Assembly: GCA_022767485.1 (NCBI GenBank)
Contig: JALEMY010000061.1
Span: 1-32,037, forward strand
DNA length: 32,037 nucleotides
Direction of reading: 5' to 3'
Source of the DNA: Erysipelotrichaceae bacterium
Lineage (GTDB): Bacteria; Bacillota_I; Bacilli_A; RFN20; CAG-631
Below the pieces are notes generated by a model. That model ran no database searches. It was not told where the DNA came from and worked only from the letters and a program-made list of their open reading frames with translations. The position numbers and the translations under genes were made by a program. Each line of letters starts with the position of its first letter. The first letter of the stretch is position 1. Shown here piece by piece: positions 7,109 through 16,005 of the stretch.

Positions 7109-8068
7109 TCATAAATCGTGTGGGATATCATCTTTATAACATCGAACCAATTCATCTGCATCTTTTAATAAACTTTTGACTTTACTAAAGGATTTTAATG
7201 AAGTTCCTGCCGCTTTTTGATGACCTCCCCCACCATATTTTTCAGCTAGCTTATTTATATCAGGCCCATTTGAACGAATTCTAACACGAATTTCTTTTGG
7301 ATAATTAATTATCAAAATCCACACAGGACATTCTTTAATATTAGAAAGTAGTGTTACTAATGATGCAGCTTCATCGTATGAAACATTGTAATATTTAATC
7401 GTCGTTTTAGTTAGTTTTGCATATACTACACCATGTTTAGTAACTTTTAAAGAACGATAAATAAATGCTTTTAATTTAGTAGCACGTAATGATTCAGAAG
7501 AAAGATTTTTATCAATAAAGGAAACATCAACACCCATTTCAATAAGTCTTCCAGCAAGAGTAAATGTCTCTAGATTTACACCACGATAGCGAAAATTACT
7601 CGTATCTGTTATTATTCCTGTGTATAAGGCATTTGCACCTTTAGGTGTAATTTTTAAATCAGGATAGGAAAATAAAAATCGACATATTAATAATGATGTT
7701 GCAGAAATATCTTCATCAACAATATTATAATCACCATAATTATCGATAATAACATGATGATCAATTTTTATTTTTTCTTTACATAGCGTATATCTTTTAT
7801 CGCATATTCTTTCACGAGTTGATGTGTCACATATAATTGCTAATGAATCGATAAATTCTTCATCTTCAACATCATCCATTTTACCAACAAATGATAAAAA
7901 TTCTACTTGAGAAGTCAAGCAAAAAACACTTTTCTTAGGAAAAGATGTTTTAATAATATCCTTTAAGCCATTTAAAGAACCATAACAATCACCATCTGGA
8001 CGTACATGTCCAAAGATCATAATTTTATCGTATTCTTTAATCTTCTCATATAGAATATCAAAATTCAT
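7109..8068 (-). CDS. DHH/DHHA1 phosphoesterase, NrnA-like (paralogue 1)
   Basis: The 319-residue protein has the DHH domain motifs GHVRPDGDCYGS (His21, Asp25, Asp27), ICDTSTRERI and IDHHVIIDNYGD (near 103), and a C-terminal DHHA1 domain with YGGGGHQKAAG (near 279). NrnA-type enzymes degrade short RNA/DNA oligonucleotides and 3'-phosphoadenosine 5'-phosphate in the cytosol using Mn ions. All visible catalytic motifs are canonical. The start has SD AAAGGAG, and the gene abuts paralogue 2 with no spacer, so the two are co-expressed. The downstream neighbour is the lipoprotein 5'-nucleotidase, consistent with nucleotide turnover. Confidence 0.9.
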   Translation of the reverse strand: MNFDILYEKIKEYDKIMIFGHVRPDGDCYGSLNGLKDIIKTSFPKKSVFCLTSQVEFLSFVGKMDDVEDEEFIDSLAIICDTSTRERICDKRYTLCKEKIKIDHHVIIDNYGDYNIVDEDISATSLLICRFLFSYPDLKITPKGANALYTGIITDTSNFRYRGVNLETFTLAGRLIEMGVDVSFIDKNLSSESLRATKLKAFIYRSLKVTKHGVVYAKLTKTTIKYYNVSYDEAASLVTLLSNIKECPVWILIINYPKEIRVRIRSNGPDINKLAEKYGGGGHQKAAGTSLKSFSKVKSLLKDADELVRCYKDDIPHDL

Positions 8069-9004
8069 TTAAGACTCCTTTGCTAAATTATCAAAATCTT
8101 TTATAATTTCATCGACTACTTCAAATGAATCAACCGTTGCTCCACAGGCAAGCAAATGTCCTCCTCCACCATATTTTTTTGCTATTTCAACAATTGGGAT
8201 TCTTTTGCTTCTAAATTCACACACTATCTTGTTATTTTCTGGGTCTTGAGTAAAATTACACCATATTTCAACTCCATCTAAATTGGCCATAACATTAACC
8301 ATACCACGAGATATTGAAAAGAAATCAACTGGGAAACGCTTAAATATTGCAGCATCATTTTTTAAGTAAGCCACTTTATTTTCGTCGACAATAAATTTAT
8401 CCATAAAGTAAGCTTTCATTTTGACATTGCTTACTTTTTCATTATAAATTATATTATAAATTTCAGAATAATTAAATCCTAAATCAATTAATTTTCCACA
8501 AACATCAAATAAATCTTTCGATAAAGAAAAATTAAATCGATTTGTATCCGAAATAATTCCTGTATATAAGCAAATCGCGCTATTATTAGAAACATATAAA
8601 TTATTGTTAAAAGCAAATTCAGCAATTATTTGACATGCTGCTGCAGCTTTTACATTATAAAAAGCTTTGGCGTTTTCAATATTGCATTCATTATGATGAT
8701 GGTCGATACAAATAATGCTCTTTGCTCTCTTATAAGGAATGTCACATAGCATATTTATGACGGAAACATCTGTAATTATTAGCAATGAATTATCATAAAC
8801 ACTATCATCTATTTCGTCCATTTCACCTAAAAAACACTTTCTTGACATATCACCAACTGCATATACTTTTTTATGAGGAAAATTATCAAGAATTAATTGT
8901 TTTAAACCTAGTTGAGATCCTAATGCATCTAAATCAGGTCGCAAGTGTCTTGTTATTATAATAGAATCATATTCTTTAATATATCTTAAAATTTCTTTAT
9001 ACAT
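8069..9004 (-). CDS. DHH/DHHA1 phosphoesterase, NrnA-like (paralogue 2)
   Basis: I start it at the ATG at 9002-9004 (311 residues), because AAAGGAAG sits eight bases before it; a GTG nine bases upstream is too close to that SD. The motifs parallel those of paralogue 1: RHLRPDLDALGS, LIITDVSV, IDHHHNECN (near 101) and YGGGGHLLACG (near 277). The first motif has Leu where the usual PDGDA has Gly, and the last has Cys in place of Ala, but the metal-binding Asp and His residues are kept. It overlaps the end of the preceding gene by 8 bases. It may have a different chain-length or substrate preference from paralogue 1; that is inference. Confidence 0.87.
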   Translation of the reverse strand: MYKEILRYIKEYDSIIITRHLRPDLDALGSQLGLKQLILDNFPHKKVYAVGDMSRKCFLGEMDEIDDSVYDNSLLIITDVSVINMLCDIPYKRAKSIICIDHHHNECNIENAKAFYNVKAAAACQIIAEFAFNNNLYVSNNSAICLYTGIISDTNRFNFSLSKDLFDVCGKLIDLGFNYSEIYNIIYNEKVSNVKMKAYFMDKFIVDENKVAYLKNDAAIFKRFPVDFFSISRGMVNVMANLDGVEIWCNFTQDPENNKIVCEFRSKRIPIVEIAKKYGGGGHLLACGATVDSFEVVDEIIKDFDNLAKES

Positions 9005-9815
9005 TATTTTCACTTCCTTTTTTAAAAGATTTAATTATCCTAACTATTTTTTCATAGCTTTCATGGCAATTATTAATCGTCACACTATCGATATTTTTTT
9101 GTAGTTTAAAATCAAAGATTGAACGATCATCAACGAAAATAATATTGATTTTATTGTTTTCTACACTTAGCATATGAAACATTGTTAATTTATCTAATAA
9201 ATCCAAAAGTCTAATATCATAGTTTTGTTTATGTAAACATATATACTGTTTATTGTTCGTTTTATTATTTATTTCTTTCTTTTTATCAAATAAATAAGAA
9301 TAATATTCTATATATTTTTCACTTTCTGATGAATAATTTAATATCAAGGCAAATTCATCATTAAATTCATAAGGAATTTGTATATATTTTAACGATAAAG
9401 AAATATTTTTGTTATTAATTCTTTTATTTAATGAAACATAAAACTCTTTAACTAAAATATTATATTTATCAAAGACAAACTCAAACGAGGATTTTATATT
9501 GACATCTTTTTTATTATAAAATCTATAAATAAAACTATTATTAGTATCGTTTTTTAAAATTTTATTAAATCGTAATTTATTAATTAAAGTTAATTCTATT
9601 ACATTATATTTAATATTTAAATATGTTTTATAAACATAAAACTTTGACAAACAAAACAATAAAAATAAAAGAGAGAAAATAAGTAGAATACGAATAATAA
9701 TATGGCTACTAAAAAAAATCCAACCCATTACAAAAAAAGACAAAAGTAATATGGTAAGAAACAAAGAAATATATGTAGTTATTTTCCTTTTAAAATTAAT
9801 ATTTTTTAACTCCAT
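8997..9815 (-). CDS. Hypothetical protein with two N-terminal membrane helices
   Basis: I do not recognise this 272-residue protein. It has two adjacent hydrophobic segments (about 12-32 and 37-57) and then about 200 polar residues rich in Asn, Lys and Ile. This layout resembles a membrane-anchored cytosolic domain, and the N-terminal hairpin recalls PH-like/YdbT-type proteins, but I see no diagnostic motif. SD AAGAAGG lies within the end of the RDD gene, whose stop is one base before this ATG, and its own end overlaps the next gene by 8 bases. Tight coupling to the RDD genes and DHH enzymes suggests a shared unit. Confidence 0.7.
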   Translation of the reverse strand: MELKNINFKRKITTYISLFLTILLLSFFVMGWIFFSSHIIIRILLIFSLLFLLFCLSKFYVYKTYLNIKYNVIELTLINKLRFNKILKNDTNNSFIYRFYNKKDVNIKSSFEFVFDKYNILVKEFYVSLNKRINNKNISLSLKYIQIPYEFNDEFALILNYSSESEKYIEYYSYLFDKKKEINNKTNNKQYICLHKQNYDIRLLDLLDKLTMFHMLSVENNKINIIFVDDRSIFDFKLQKNIDSVTINNCHESYEKIVRIIKSFKKGSENNV

Positions 9816-9816
9816 A

Positions 9817-10596
9817 TTAGTAAACCTTCTTATTGGACTCTAATGATTTTCTTTCTTTTGACCTTGCTAAGTGTAAATCTTTTAAAGAATTAAAGAAAAT
9901 TGTCGAAGTAGCATCAACTGCAAATACTTGACCAATTTTATCAGGAATTGCCGTCTTATTTGGTGTTGAAAATAAAAATATTAAATTTATAATATTTATT
10001 AATAAGAAAAATATCGTTCCTAATAAACCTCCTGTAGGATTAAAGAAAGAATAGATTAAACACATATAAGGAATTAATCCTAGTAACACTATTTTTCCAA
10101 ATAATCCTCTAATGAATATTTGAAGTGGTTTAACTTTAATTTCACTTGTAGAAATTAAAGCAATAGAAAAACATTTCATACCAATCGTTTGCCCATTTTT
10201 TAAAATTAAAGGTATAATAATTTCTAAAATTAGTAAAGATATAGTAATTGATAAAAGTGGAGCATTTAAAACAAATTTTGAAAAAAATTCATTTTCTTTT
10301 TTAATTATTTCATTATTATTATATTCTTTGATTATATCTTCAAAATTTTCATAATTTTCATCAATAATCTTCCATGTTTTATTTTCTTCATCATAAATTT
10401 CATAGCCTATTTCTCGATATTGATTATGCAAATTATCATAATGTGTATCATAATAACTACTAACAGAACAAATATATAAAATGCCTGTAGATACTATTAA
10501 TAGTAATATGGCATCGATAATGAAAGCGGCCAATCTTTTTATCATTTTTGCATTTACAGGTTTATAAACAGAAGCGACTATGTTCTTTCCTTCCAT
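9817..10596 (-). CDS. RDD family membrane protein (second of two)
   Basis: The 259-residue protein has an N-terminal RDD-type segment (KMIKRLAAFIIDAILLLIVS) with the conserved Arg and Asp at the edge of the first helix, then a long extracytoplasmic loop (about 45-105). Two or three more helices follow, including NGQTIGMKCFSIALIS, the usual second RDD motif. RDD proteins are poorly understood; some act in ion transport. SD AAAGGAG precedes the ATG. It starts three bases after the first RDD gene. Confidence 0.8.
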   Translation of the reverse strand: MEGKNIVASVYKPVNAKMIKRLAAFIIDAILLLIVSTGILYICSVSSYYDTHYDNLHNQYREIGYEIYDEENKTWKIIDENYENFEDIIKEYNNNEIIKKENEFFSKFVLNAPLLSITISLLILEIIIPLILKNGQTIGMKCFSIALISTSEIKVKPLQIFIRGLFGKIVLLGLIPYMCLIYSFFNPTGGLLGTIFFLLINIINLIFLFSTPNKTAIPDKIGQVFAVDATSTIFFNSLKDLHLARSKERKSLESNKKVY

Positions 10597-10599
10597 ATT

Positions 10600-11520
10600 T
10601 TATTTCTCCTTTTCATAATAAAAAATTAGCGAATATTTACTGCCTTCATCTATTGGTTTATCTGAGATTTCATTATCAATTACAATAGTAGAACAACATA
10701 AATCGTGGAATGTTTGGTTATATTTTGTAAAAATCATTAAAACGATTGATAAAATAAGAACCAATGGAAGTGGGATACCAAAAAAGCCAATTGTTGAAAT
10801 TGTCAATAATAATTCAAAAACAATCAAAACCAATTGTCTAAAAATAATTTGTAATTTACTTGGCTTTAAATCAATATTAATTTTTGAAATAATTTTTAAT
10901 TTAAAAGCCATCTTTCCTATACTATTTCCATCTTTATTAATTATTGGTATAAGTAAATAAACAACTAACAATGAAAGAGATGAACAAAGTAATAAATTAA
11001 TGTAATCAATTTTATTTAACAAAGCACAGACTTTTTTAAAATCATCAATAGAATTTAAATAATTATCGATATAATTTGCTAAACAATAATCTCTTATTGG
11101 CTGATAAAAATTAACGTGTTCATTTCTTTTTTCAACATCGTTATAATCATATGGAATTTCTAAATAAGATTGACTTTCATTATCAAAATAAAATAATGAA
11201 GATTCACTTTTTTTTGCATTATATTCATCAATTTTATTATCAGTACAGTGAAGATAAAAATAAGTTAAATTTTCATCATAATGAATTATACTATCATTTA
11301 ATATTAAATTATTGTTCTCATCAACTATATATAACTTTGTAGAAACTGCATAATCGCAATATGTTTTATATAATTGTTCTCCATCGTATATTAAATTAAC
11401 AATAGGATTTGTTAAAAAAGAAAATAAAAGTGCAAGAATAAAAGCGATCATTAAATCCAAAAATGCTGATGTAATTCTTCTTAGCCATTTTGGCTTTCTA
11501 AGTGTTATTTTCTTTTCCAT
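10600..11520 (-). CDS. RDD family membrane protein (first of two)
   Basis: The start is the ATG at 11518-11520 (306 residues), preceded by AGGAAGTG. A longer frame beginning 51 bases upstream would lie inside the promoter and lacks an SD. LRRITSAFLDLMIAFILALL is the first RDD helix with its Arg and Asp. A loop of about 130 residues follows, then KDGNSIGKMAFKLKIIS, the second motif, and further helices. It shares architecture with the next gene, so the pair looks like an old tandem duplication. It is the first gene of the run from 11520 to 5419. Confidence 0.8.
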   Translation of the reverse strand: MEKKITLRKPKWLRRITSAFLDLMIAFILALLFSFLTNPIVNLIYDGEQLYKTYCDYAVSTKLYIVDENNNLILNDSIIHYDENLTYFYLHCTDNKIDEYNAKKSESSLFYFDNESQSYLEIPYDYNDVEKRNEHVNFYQPIRDYCLANYIDNYLNSIDDFKKVCALLNKIDYINLLLCSSLSLLVVYLLIPIINKDGNSIGKMAFKLKIISKINIDLKPSKLQIIFRQLVLIVFELLLTISTIGFFGIPLPLVLILSIVLMIFTKYNQTFHDLCCSTIVIDNEISDKPIDEGSKYSLIFYYEKEK

Positions 11521-11542
11521 TCTTTCACTTCCTATTTTTACT

Positions 11543-11571
11543 ATTATCTCATATTTTCTATTTATTTTCAA
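11543..11571 (-). promoter_or_regulatory. Promoter of the RDD-DHH-nucleotidase operon
   Basis: On the minus strand TTGAAA (11566-11571) and GATAAT (11543-11548) are exactly 17 bases apart, with TGA directly before the -10 (extended -10). The leader is short, and the SD follows within about 20 bases. Confidence 0.8.
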
Positions 11572-11590
11572 TAAATAGTATCTTTATGAT

Positions 11591-11653
11591 AAAAAAAGGA
11601 TGTCGACTTAACACCCTAAGTTGAGCATCTTAGATATGTAAGTCAAACATCCT
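11591..11653 (-). terminator. Large branched intrinsic terminator of the ABC-nuclease operon
   Basis: On the minus strand AGGATGT at the 5' side pairs with ACATCCT at the 3' side. The stem continues past a one-base bulge as TGACTTA/TTAAGTCG. A second hairpin (CTAAG/CTTAG) sits inside the loop, and seven T follow (11591-11597). It starts 16 bases after the stop of the 941-residue lipoprotein. Confidence 0.85.
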
Positions 11654-11669
11654 AAATAATAATATTTAA

Positions 11670-14495
11670 TTAAGCTGCAAAATTAATAACAATTGACTCG
11701 AAATATAAAGTGTACTTAATATTATTAGTCATTTTAAAATAAGTATAAGTTGCAGAATCTGGAGTAACAGTATATTCTGTAACGTCTTTAACAGTTGATA
11801 ATGTAGTAGTGTAATCACTAACATCAGCTGTAGTACCAAAATTAAATAATAATGCATCAGTATTGTTATAAGTAGTTTGTGATGAACTGTAAGTAAATAC
11901 GATGCTTTCAATTGGTTTTGCAAATGCTGTAGTATTATACATTACTCCAACATTCTTTTTAATTTGAATACCATCTCCAAAGTCACCAATGTTAATATGA
12001 TAGAAAGTAACGCCAGAAACTTCAACTGTTGCTTCTTCATATGTTGTTAATGATAAAGTTTCACTAGTTAATGTAATATTAGATGAAGGAGCTACTGGAG
12101 TAACTAATGTATAAGTTCCATTAACTACTTCAACTACTTTATCATTGTAAGTTCCATCAACTAATGTAGTTTCAAAGAATGTATTGTCAGTCATTGTAGT
12201 AAATGATTGTCCAAATAAACTATTAACTACTGGAAGCATTTGTTCAACGCTTCCTGTAACAATTGTAACACCAGTAGGACATACAACGTCATATAATGTC
12301 CAAGCGCCAACTTCAACGCCATTAATTTCAACTTTAGCTGGATATCCTGCAAATTGAGCATCTAATTCAAAAATACCACAAGTTTGTCCAGCAACCCAAG
12401 CATAATTTCCATCGTGATAGAAACCATCAGCTGGTCCACCATAACCATCTTTTGTAAATGAAGCAAAGAATATTTTTCCAGTTGCATCATAAGCTACAGT
12501 AATGTCACCTAAAGTAACATCAGTGTCAGCATCTGTATAAACAGTTGGAGCATTTTCATTAACAAAGTTGATTACAATTGAATCAAAATAGAATGAGTAA
12601 GATAGATTTAAATCCATTTTAAAGAATGTGTAAGTTTCAGCGTCAGGAGTTACTGTGTAAACTTTAGTATCTTTAACAGTAGATAGATTAACTGTAGAAG
12701 TTAATGCATCAGCAGAATTTCCAAATGAGAATGTGAATGCATCAGCATTATCAAAAGTATTTTTACTTGCATTGCAAGTTAATGTAATATTAGCAATTGG
12801 TTTATCAAATGCAACAGTGTTAGCTAAAGATGATGCATTTCCACCATCTGCGCTCTTATTTCTCATTTGAATACCATTACCATAGTTACCAAGTTCAACA
12901 TAGTCAAATGTGTAATTTCCAACTTTAGCTGTTCCAGCTGCATATGATGAAAGTTCTAGGTAATTAACATCTAAAGTTACACAATTAGTTGTATCTTGAA
13001 CACCTAAAACTGTAAATGAAATTTCAGCATCGTCGCTTGCATTATTTAATGAACCAGATACTTTAATAGTATAAGTAACATCAGCAGCTGCTGGAGTAAT
13101 TGTTAACTCATTTCCATTTAATACTGCAGAATCACCAGCTACAACTTCATAAGATAAAGTAGTTCCATTATCACCAGTAGTTGGTAAAGTTACTTTTTGA
13201 GTTTGCGAATACATTTCCTTTAATGATCCACTAACAGCATTTAAATCGCCAGTAACTTTTGCACTATCTGATAAAGTTCTATCAGTAATTTCAATAGCAT
13301 CAAGAGAAATTGGAGTTAAATAATAATTACCATTATAAATTGATAATAAACCTTTTAAGTTAGCTTTATAACCTTCATTCCATTCAGATACAAGTTCAGT
13401 CATTTGTGCTGAAGTAAATCCATTAAATGAAGTTGAAGTTCTTAAATAGTATTGAGTTTCATTGATTGTAAAGTAATAATAATAGTTTGAAGAATCAATT
13501 ACACCAAATGTTACACCGCTTACTGATACTGGTCTATTTTGATATGGTACGAATGCACTATCAGATATTGATGTAACTGAATTAAATACGTCAGTAATAT
13601 CAGTATAAGTTACAGCAAAATCATCTGCTTTATCATTTAATAATGTAACTGTACAACCACTATTAAATTCATATTGCTTACTATAAATAGTAGCAGTACC
13701 GGCAACTAAAATTTCATCACCAATTTCAAAATCAGAATAAGAAATATCTTTTGGTGAATATGCATAGAACCCTTCGTTATTTTCATTTACAAAATAAATA
13801 CCTGATTTATAAATAGCAACGATATGTCCTTTTGCATTAACAATTTCTGATGACTTATTATCAGCTAATTCTTTAAACTCTGCAAATGTTGCAAACTTAA
13901 ATTCTGGTACAACAAAATCAAAAGTAACAGAAGCAGTATCATTTTCAGAAACTACGATATTTGCTGTAACTTTCATAATAGTGTCTGCAGTATTAGTTTC
14001 AGCACCATAAACAACATTAAATGTTTGTAATCCATCTTTATCTACTTCTCCAAGAGTGATTGCATCTTCTACTGGTCCGCTTACAAATTCAACAGTATAA
14101 GTGATTGTAGAAACTACTTCTTCATCATTGTCATTGTAACAAACAGGACTAGTTGGTAATTTGAATGTAGCAGTTTTATTAACATTATCTTTTCCACCAT
14201 AAGTACCTTCTAGATATGGAGCAACAACATCTGCTGCATAAGTTGTAGCAACAACTTCTTCGCTTGATGAAACTTCTTCACTTGATGAAACTTCTTCACT
14301 TGATGAAACTTCTTCACTTGATGAAACTTCTTCACTTGATGAAACTTCTTCGCTTACGCTATCACTAGGCACAAAAACATCACTTGATTCAGATTTGTTT
14401 TCACTTGAACCATCATTTGGAGTGTTACATGCAGCTAAACCAAATGCAAGAACAGTTGAAAACGATAAAACTAATAATTTTTTAAATGATTTCAT
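11670..14495 (-). CDS. Large multidomain surface lipoprotein (OB-fold, Ig-like, duplicated C-terminal module)
   Basis: The 941-residue protein starts with a lipoprotein signal (LAAC, Cys23) and a Ser/Glu linker of SSSEEV repeats to about residue 82. An Ig-like beta domain follows (about 85-195), then an OB-fold-like domain (about 198-285, with KGHIVAIYKSGIYFVNE and FEIGDEILVAGTATIY). An atrophied bacterial Ig-like domain lies at about 433-495. The last part holds two copies of a beta-rich module (about 503-645 and 803-941) separated by a different domain. The copies share LSTVKD, YTVTPD, TYT-F-KM and SIVINF signatures. I know no named family for the module; a carbohydrate- or polymer-binding role is possible. 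SD AAAGGGAA precedes the ATG. It is the last gene of the ABC operon, 19 bases after the nuclease gene. Confidence 0.8.
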   Translation of the reverse strand: MKSFKKLLVLSFSTVLAFGLAACNTPNDGSSENKSESSDVFVPSDSVSEEVSSSEEVSSSEEVSSSEEVSSSEEVSSSEEVVATTYAADVVAPYLEGTYGGKDNVNKTATFKLPTSPVCYNDNDEEVVSTITYTVEFVSGPVEDAITLGEVDKDGLQTFNVVYGAETNTADTIMKVTANIVVSENDTASVTFDFVVPEFKFATFAEFKELADNKSSEIVNAKGHIVAIYKSGIYFVNENNEGFYAYSPKDISYSDFEIGDEILVAGTATIYSKQYEFNSGCTVTLLNDKADDFAVTYTDITDVFNSVTSISDSAFVPYQNRPVSVSGVTFGVIDSSNYYYYFTINETQYYLRTSTSFNGFTSAQMTELVSEWNEGYKANLKGLLSIYNGNYYLTPISLDAIEITDRTLSDSAKVTGDLNAVSGSLKEMYSQTQKVTLPTTGDNGTTLSYEVVAGDSAVLNGNELTITPAAADVTYTIKVSGSLNNASDDAEISFTVLGVQDTTNCVTLDVNYLELSSYAAGTAKVGNYTFDYVELGNYGNGIQMRNKSADGGNASSLANTVAFDKPIANITLTCNASKNTFDNADAFTFSFGNSADALTSTVNLSTVKDTKVYTVTPDAETYTFFKMDLNLSYSFYFDSIVINFVNENAPTVYTDADTDVTLGDITVAYDATGKIFFASFTKDGYGGPADGFYHDGNYAWVAGQTCGIFELDAQFAGYPAKVEINGVEVGAWTLYDVVCPTGVTIVTGSVEQMLPVVNSLFGQSFTTMTDNTFFETTLVDGTYNDKVVEVVNGTYTLVTPVAPSSNITLTSETLSLTTYEEATVEVSGVTFYHINIGDFGDGIQIKKNVGVMYNTTAFAKPIESIVFTYSSSQTTYNNTDALLFNFGTTADVSDYTTTLSTVKDVTEYTVTPDSATYTYFKMTNNIKYTLYFESIVINFAA
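14253..14355 (-). repeat. 18-nt in-frame tandem repeat encoding SSSEEV (5 units plus a partial unit)
   Basis: Five full units of AACTTCTTCACTTGATGA (plus strand; the first has a C-to-G-type variant, CGC for CAC) start at 14253, 14271, 14289, 14307 and 14325, followed by 13 bases of a sixth. Units two to five are essentially identical, indicating recent expansion. The array encodes the flexible linker behind the lipid anchor. Confidence 0.9.
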
Positions 14496-14514
14496 TTCTT
14501 TTCCCTTTCTGCAA

Positions 14515-15987
14515 TTACGCTATTTCTAATTCATTTAAAGTAAATACATGGATTTGAATTTTACCATTGTATTTTGTAACAATACCCTTCACAGAAATAT
14601 TTTTATTTAAAACCTCTTCTGCTGTAAGAAGAGTATCGTCATCATGTTTTAAAACAGAAGTTCTAACAGTAACAACATTGCCGTCATTATCTTTACATGT
14701 CAAAGTTAAAGCGCCATTAGAATTTATGTTAGTTGATTGAGTTGTATATACTTTTGTTACTAATAAATTATTCATAGTTACATATGTTGATTCTATCTTT
14801 TCACCAACAGAAAGTGTATCACCTTCGTTTTCAATGCGTGTAGATAAATCATCATAAGTTACTTCATGAGCAACTACTTCAACATTTTTTTCAAGTATTT
14901 TCATACTTCCTTCATAATCAGGAGTCATTGGTAAATATGCTAAACCAGATACTTGCCATGTTCCATATTCTGGACTATTTGAATCTGGAGCGTAAAAGGA
15001 TAATGTTCCAACAAGCCTTAAATAATTACCTGAAGCTAATGGAGCAAACTTTGTATAACCGGCATAAAAATTCATACCATACCATCTATCATCTTCGGCA
15101 TCATATGACTCAGCATATGCCATATGATTAAATGGATCATATAATGTAACTAAACCTTCAACACATACCTTCTTATCTTTATATTCGCTAGCATTTAAGC
15201 GCAATTCTTTCATAGAAAGACTAATAGCATTACCATCATAATAATTAGGGTCTTTATCATTGCTATATAACTTTAATTTTAAATTCATCGCTTGTAAATT
15301 TGCAGCATAGAAAGTATCGTATAAAGAGTATGATGAGGCACTTTTTAATTTAGCAAGGCCATTTTGAATCAATTCAAGATTCAATAAACGATAATCCGAA
15401 TGTTCGTCAACACGATACCAAACCCATACTAAATATCTGCCACCAGTCGTATCAGTGTTCCAAGTATTTGTATCAGATTGTAAAATAATTGATTGGGCAG
15501 ATTCTAGGGCATCCTTAGTAAATAAAGAAGCAGATTTTCCCCATTTTTCTACTTTTCCTGTTGATTCTGGTGTATCAACAGAATTGTATCTAGCTTTTAA
15601 ATAATCATCTTCAATCCAAACGGATGGAGTACCAACTGGAACAAAATGCGTAGTATCACCATCAACATAATGTAATACTTCTACTTCAGCTGTAATCTTA
15701 CTTGAATCAGTTAAATCAAGTTTTGTTTGAGAAACATAGTCAACAAAGACAGCCTCTTCGCTAGATGATTCATTAACTTCGTCAGAGTTTGATATTTCAC
15801 TAGAATCATCATTTTCTTCTTCTGATGATTGTGATATTTCATTAGAATCATCATTTTCTTCTACTGATGATTGTGATATTTCATTTCCGCTAGTTTGACT
15901 ACTATCAGAAACATTTGAATTGTTATTACATGATGCAAGGAAAAGCAAAGCGACTAATAATAATAAATTTTTATTAAACTTTTTCAT
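14515..15987 (-). CDS. Lipoprotein thermonuclease (SNase domain) with C-terminal OB-like domains
   Basis: The 490-residue protein has a lipoprotein signal ending at Cys20 and an Asp/Glu/Ser linker with a duplicated 14-residue unit. A staphylococcal-nuclease domain spans about 97-235. The metal and catalytic residues are all visible: Asp109/Asp111 (VDGDT), Arg133 and Glu141 eight apart (RYNSVDTPES), Asp138, and Arg184 (GGRYLVWVWY), matching Arg35, Asp40, Glu43 and Arg87 of the S. aureus enzyme in spacing. LELIQNGLAKL completes the fold. Two OB-like segments follow (about 250-350 and 380-490). It should cut DNA or RNA at the cell surface with calcium. SD AAAGGGAA precedes the start, 18 bases after the second binding-protein gene. 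Confidence 0.88.
   Translation of the reverse strand: MKKFNKNLLLLVALLFLASCNNNSNVSDSSQTSGNEISQSSVEENDDSNEISQSSEEENDDSSEISNSDEVNESSSEEAVFVDYVSQTKLDLTDSSKITAEVEVLHYVDGDTTHFVPVGTPSVWIEDDYLKARYNSVDTPESTGKVEKWGKSASLFTKDALESAQSIILQSDTNTWNTDTTGGRYLVWVWYRVDEHSDYRLLNLELIQNGLAKLKSASSYSLYDTFYAANLQAMNLKLKLYSNDKDPNYYDGNAISLSMKELRLNASEYKDKKVCVEGLVTLYDPFNHMAYAESYDAEDDRWYGMNFYAGYTKFAPLASGNYLRLVGTLSFYAPDSNSPEYGTWQVSGLAYLPMTPDYEGSMKILEKNVEVVAHEVTYDDLSTRIENEGDTLSVGEKIESTYVTMNNLLVTKVYTTQSTNINSNGALTLTCKDNDGNVVTVRTSVLKHDDDTLLTAEEVLNKNISVKGIVTKYNGKIQIHVFTLNELEIA
15791..15874 (-). repeat. 42-nt in-frame tandem duplication in the nuclease linker
   Basis: Two 42-base units (15791-15832 and 15833-15874) differ at only a few positions, and a 10-base partial copy follows. 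They encode two copies of the 14-residue acidic unit EISQSSxEENDDSx between the lipid anchor and the nuclease domain. Confidence 0.85.
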
Positions 15988-16005
15988 CTTAGTTTCCCTT
16001 TCGTA

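Noticed and set aside
7095-7161. Longer N-terminus for the 5'-nucleotidase
   Set aside because: The extra 22 residues precede a clear lipoprotein signal and overlap the end of the DHH gene; the SD fits the ATG at 7093-7095.
14253-14355. CRISPR-like array
   Set aside because: The 18-base repeats have no spacers, keep the reading frame and encode a Ser/Glu linker.
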